DNA of 6,497 bases, from contig JAAFHS010000158.1 in the NCBI GenBank assembly GCA_013298485.1, positions 1 to 6,497 on the forward strand, given 5' to 3'. Below, in pieces: positions 5,648 to 6,497 of the stretch. The notes beneath the pieces are model-generated. The model saw nothing but the letters and a program-made list of their open reading frames with translations, did no database searches and was not told the origin of the DNA. How positions within the stretch are numbered: the first letter of the stretch is position 1; every line of letters starts with the position of its first letter. Source of the stretch: Rhodobacterales bacterium (GTDB taxonomy: Bacteria; Pseudomonadota; Alphaproteobacteria; Rhodobacterales; Rhodobacteraceae). A program made the position numbers and the translations under genes.

Positions 5648-6497
5648 GTGAACAAGCGGCCGACGATCATTGATGTGGCCCTTGCGGCGGGTGTGTCCAA
5701 ATCGACGGTCAGTCTGGTGCTGCAGGACAGCCCCTTGGTCAAGGACGAGACCCGCGTCGGCGTGCGCGCTGCGATGGCCGAGATCGGCTATGTCTACAAC
5801 CGCGCGGCGGCGAACCTGCGCAGTGCCAATGTCGGACTGATCGGCCTGGTGATCAACGATCTGCGCAACCCGTTCTTTACCGAATTCGCGACTTCGGCCC
5901 AGATGGCCTTTTCGGCGCGCGGCTATGCCACGGTCATCGCCAATACGGGTGAGGACGCGGGCGTGCAGGCGCAGGTCGTCGCCTCCATGATTGAACATGG
6001 GGTCTCGGCCATGGTGATCTCGCCCACTTATGGGGATGAAGGGGCGACGTTCGGCCCGCTGGCGCGCGCGGGGATTCCGGTGTTGCAGGTGCTGCGCCGC
6101 GTGACCGAAGATACGGCGGCATTTCCCTTTGCCTCCTTCGACTATGCCCATGGCGGGCGGTTGGCCACGCGGCATCTGATGGATCTGGGCGCGCGGCAGA
6201 TCGCCTTTGTCGGCGGGCCGGAAGGGCGCGCGATCACGCGGGAGCGGATGTCGGGCTATCTGGATGTGATGGCGGATGCGGGGCTGGCACCACTCATCCT
6301 GCCCGGACGCAGTTCGCGCGCATTCGGACACGAGGCGGCGGCGGCGTTGATGTGGGATCATCCCGGATGCAACGCGGCGATTTGTTTCAATGACCTGGTG
6401 GCTTTGGGAATGCTGTCGGGCTTTGCGGCGCAGGGGCGCGTGGTGGGGCGGGATTTCCGGCTGGTGGGCTTTGACGATATCGAGGAATGCGCGATGA
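5648..6497 (+). CDS. LacI-family transcriptional regulator, C-terminus cut by window edge
   Basis: 283 residues are present of an expected 330-350; the frame is open to the right edge. The N-terminal helix-turn-helix is clear: TIIDVALAAGVSKSTVSLVL at 6-25, the linker PLVKDETR, then GYVYNRAAANLRS (47-59) with the hinge-helix Leu57 that inserts into the operator's minor groove. The sugar-binding core starts at VGLIGLVINDLRNPFF (62-77) and runs through RHLMDLGARQIAFVGGPEGRA, the FNDLVALG segment and VGFDDI near the cut end, all standard for LacI/PurR effector domains. It starts with GTG, three bases after the DUF993 stop, so it is probably cotranscribed with the genes it controls and thus autoregulated. 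The effector is likely the imported sugar or a pathway intermediate. Its operator should lie upstream of the operon, outside the window. The family is certain; the regulon is inferred. Confidence 0.94.
   Translation, partial: MNKRPTIIDVALAAGVSKSTVSLVLQDSPLVKDETRVGVRAAMAEIGYVYNRAAANLRSANVGLIGLVINDLRNPFFTEFATSAQMAFSARGYATVIANTGEDAGVQAQVVASMIEHGVSAMVISPTYGDEGATFGPLARAGIPVLQVLRRVTEDTAAFPFASFDYAHGGRLATRHLMDLGARQIAFVGGPEGRAITRERMSGYLDVMADAGLAPLILPGRSSRAFGHEAAAALMWDHPGCNAAICFNDLVALGMLSGFAAQGRVVGRDFRLVGFDDIEECAM

Noticed and set aside
3935..6361. Very long open frame (about 808 codons) on the minus strand
   Set aside because: It runs antisense across the end of GMC2, Dabb, DUF993 and most of LacI, all with clear family motifs. 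Its translation is rich in Arg, His, Gln and Gly without recognisable domains. Long antisense frames are an expected by-product of GC-rich codon use.
1..6497. tRNA, CRISPR array, insertion sequence or phage material
   Set aside because: Almost all of the window is used by seven recognisable genes; no direct repeat arrays, transposase motifs or cloverleaf candidates were seen.

Overview
The window is a GC-rich stretch of bacterial chromosome or large plasmid, packed with genes that all read on the + strand. The sequence style (strong G/C preference at third codon positions, short Shine-Dalgarno sites, ATGA stop/start overlaps) and the protein types (CUT1 sugar ABC transporter ATPase, GMC flavoproteins, DUF993, LacI regulator) fit an alphaproteobacterium, most likely of the Rhodobacterales/roseobacter kind. 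This placement is inference; no rRNA or marker gene is present.

Layout: (1) 1-299, the C-terminal end of a sugar ABC transporter ATPase (MalK/UgpC type), cut by the left edge; (2) 296-1789, a GMC-family FAD oxidoreductase of an atypical subfamily; (3) 1786-2544, an NAD(P)-dependent short-chain dehydrogenase of the FabG-like group often linked to sugar genes; (4) 2553-4139, a second GMC oxidoreductase of the choline/L-sorbose/alcohol dehydrogenase type; (5) 4136-4450, a small Dabb (dimeric alpha-beta barrel) protein; (6) 4481-5644, a DUF993 protein related to the DapA class of lysine-dependent aldolases; (7) 5648-6497, a LacI-family repressor cut by the right edge. Three junctions overlap by ATGA, and the largest gap between genes is 30 bases. 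There is therefore no room for a conventional internal promoter except possibly inside coding sequence, and the set reads as one operon whose promoter lies left of the window.

Reading the set as a pathway (inference): a carbohydrate or polyol enters through the ABC transporter, is oxidised in the cytoplasm by two different flavoproteins and one nicotinamide-dependent dehydrogenase, may be isomerised or otherwise processed by the Dabb protein, and is cleaved or dehydrated by the DUF993 aldolase-like enzyme. The LacI protein senses the substrate or an intermediate. The combination of two unlike GMC enzymes, a Dabb protein and a DUF993 protein in one sugar-type operon does not match any catabolic pathway I can name. 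It is the main point of interest. The substrate cannot be read from the sequence; resemblance of the second GMC enzyme to L-sorbose dehydrogenase, recalled from memory, makes a ketose, polyol or related alcohol a reasonable first guess.
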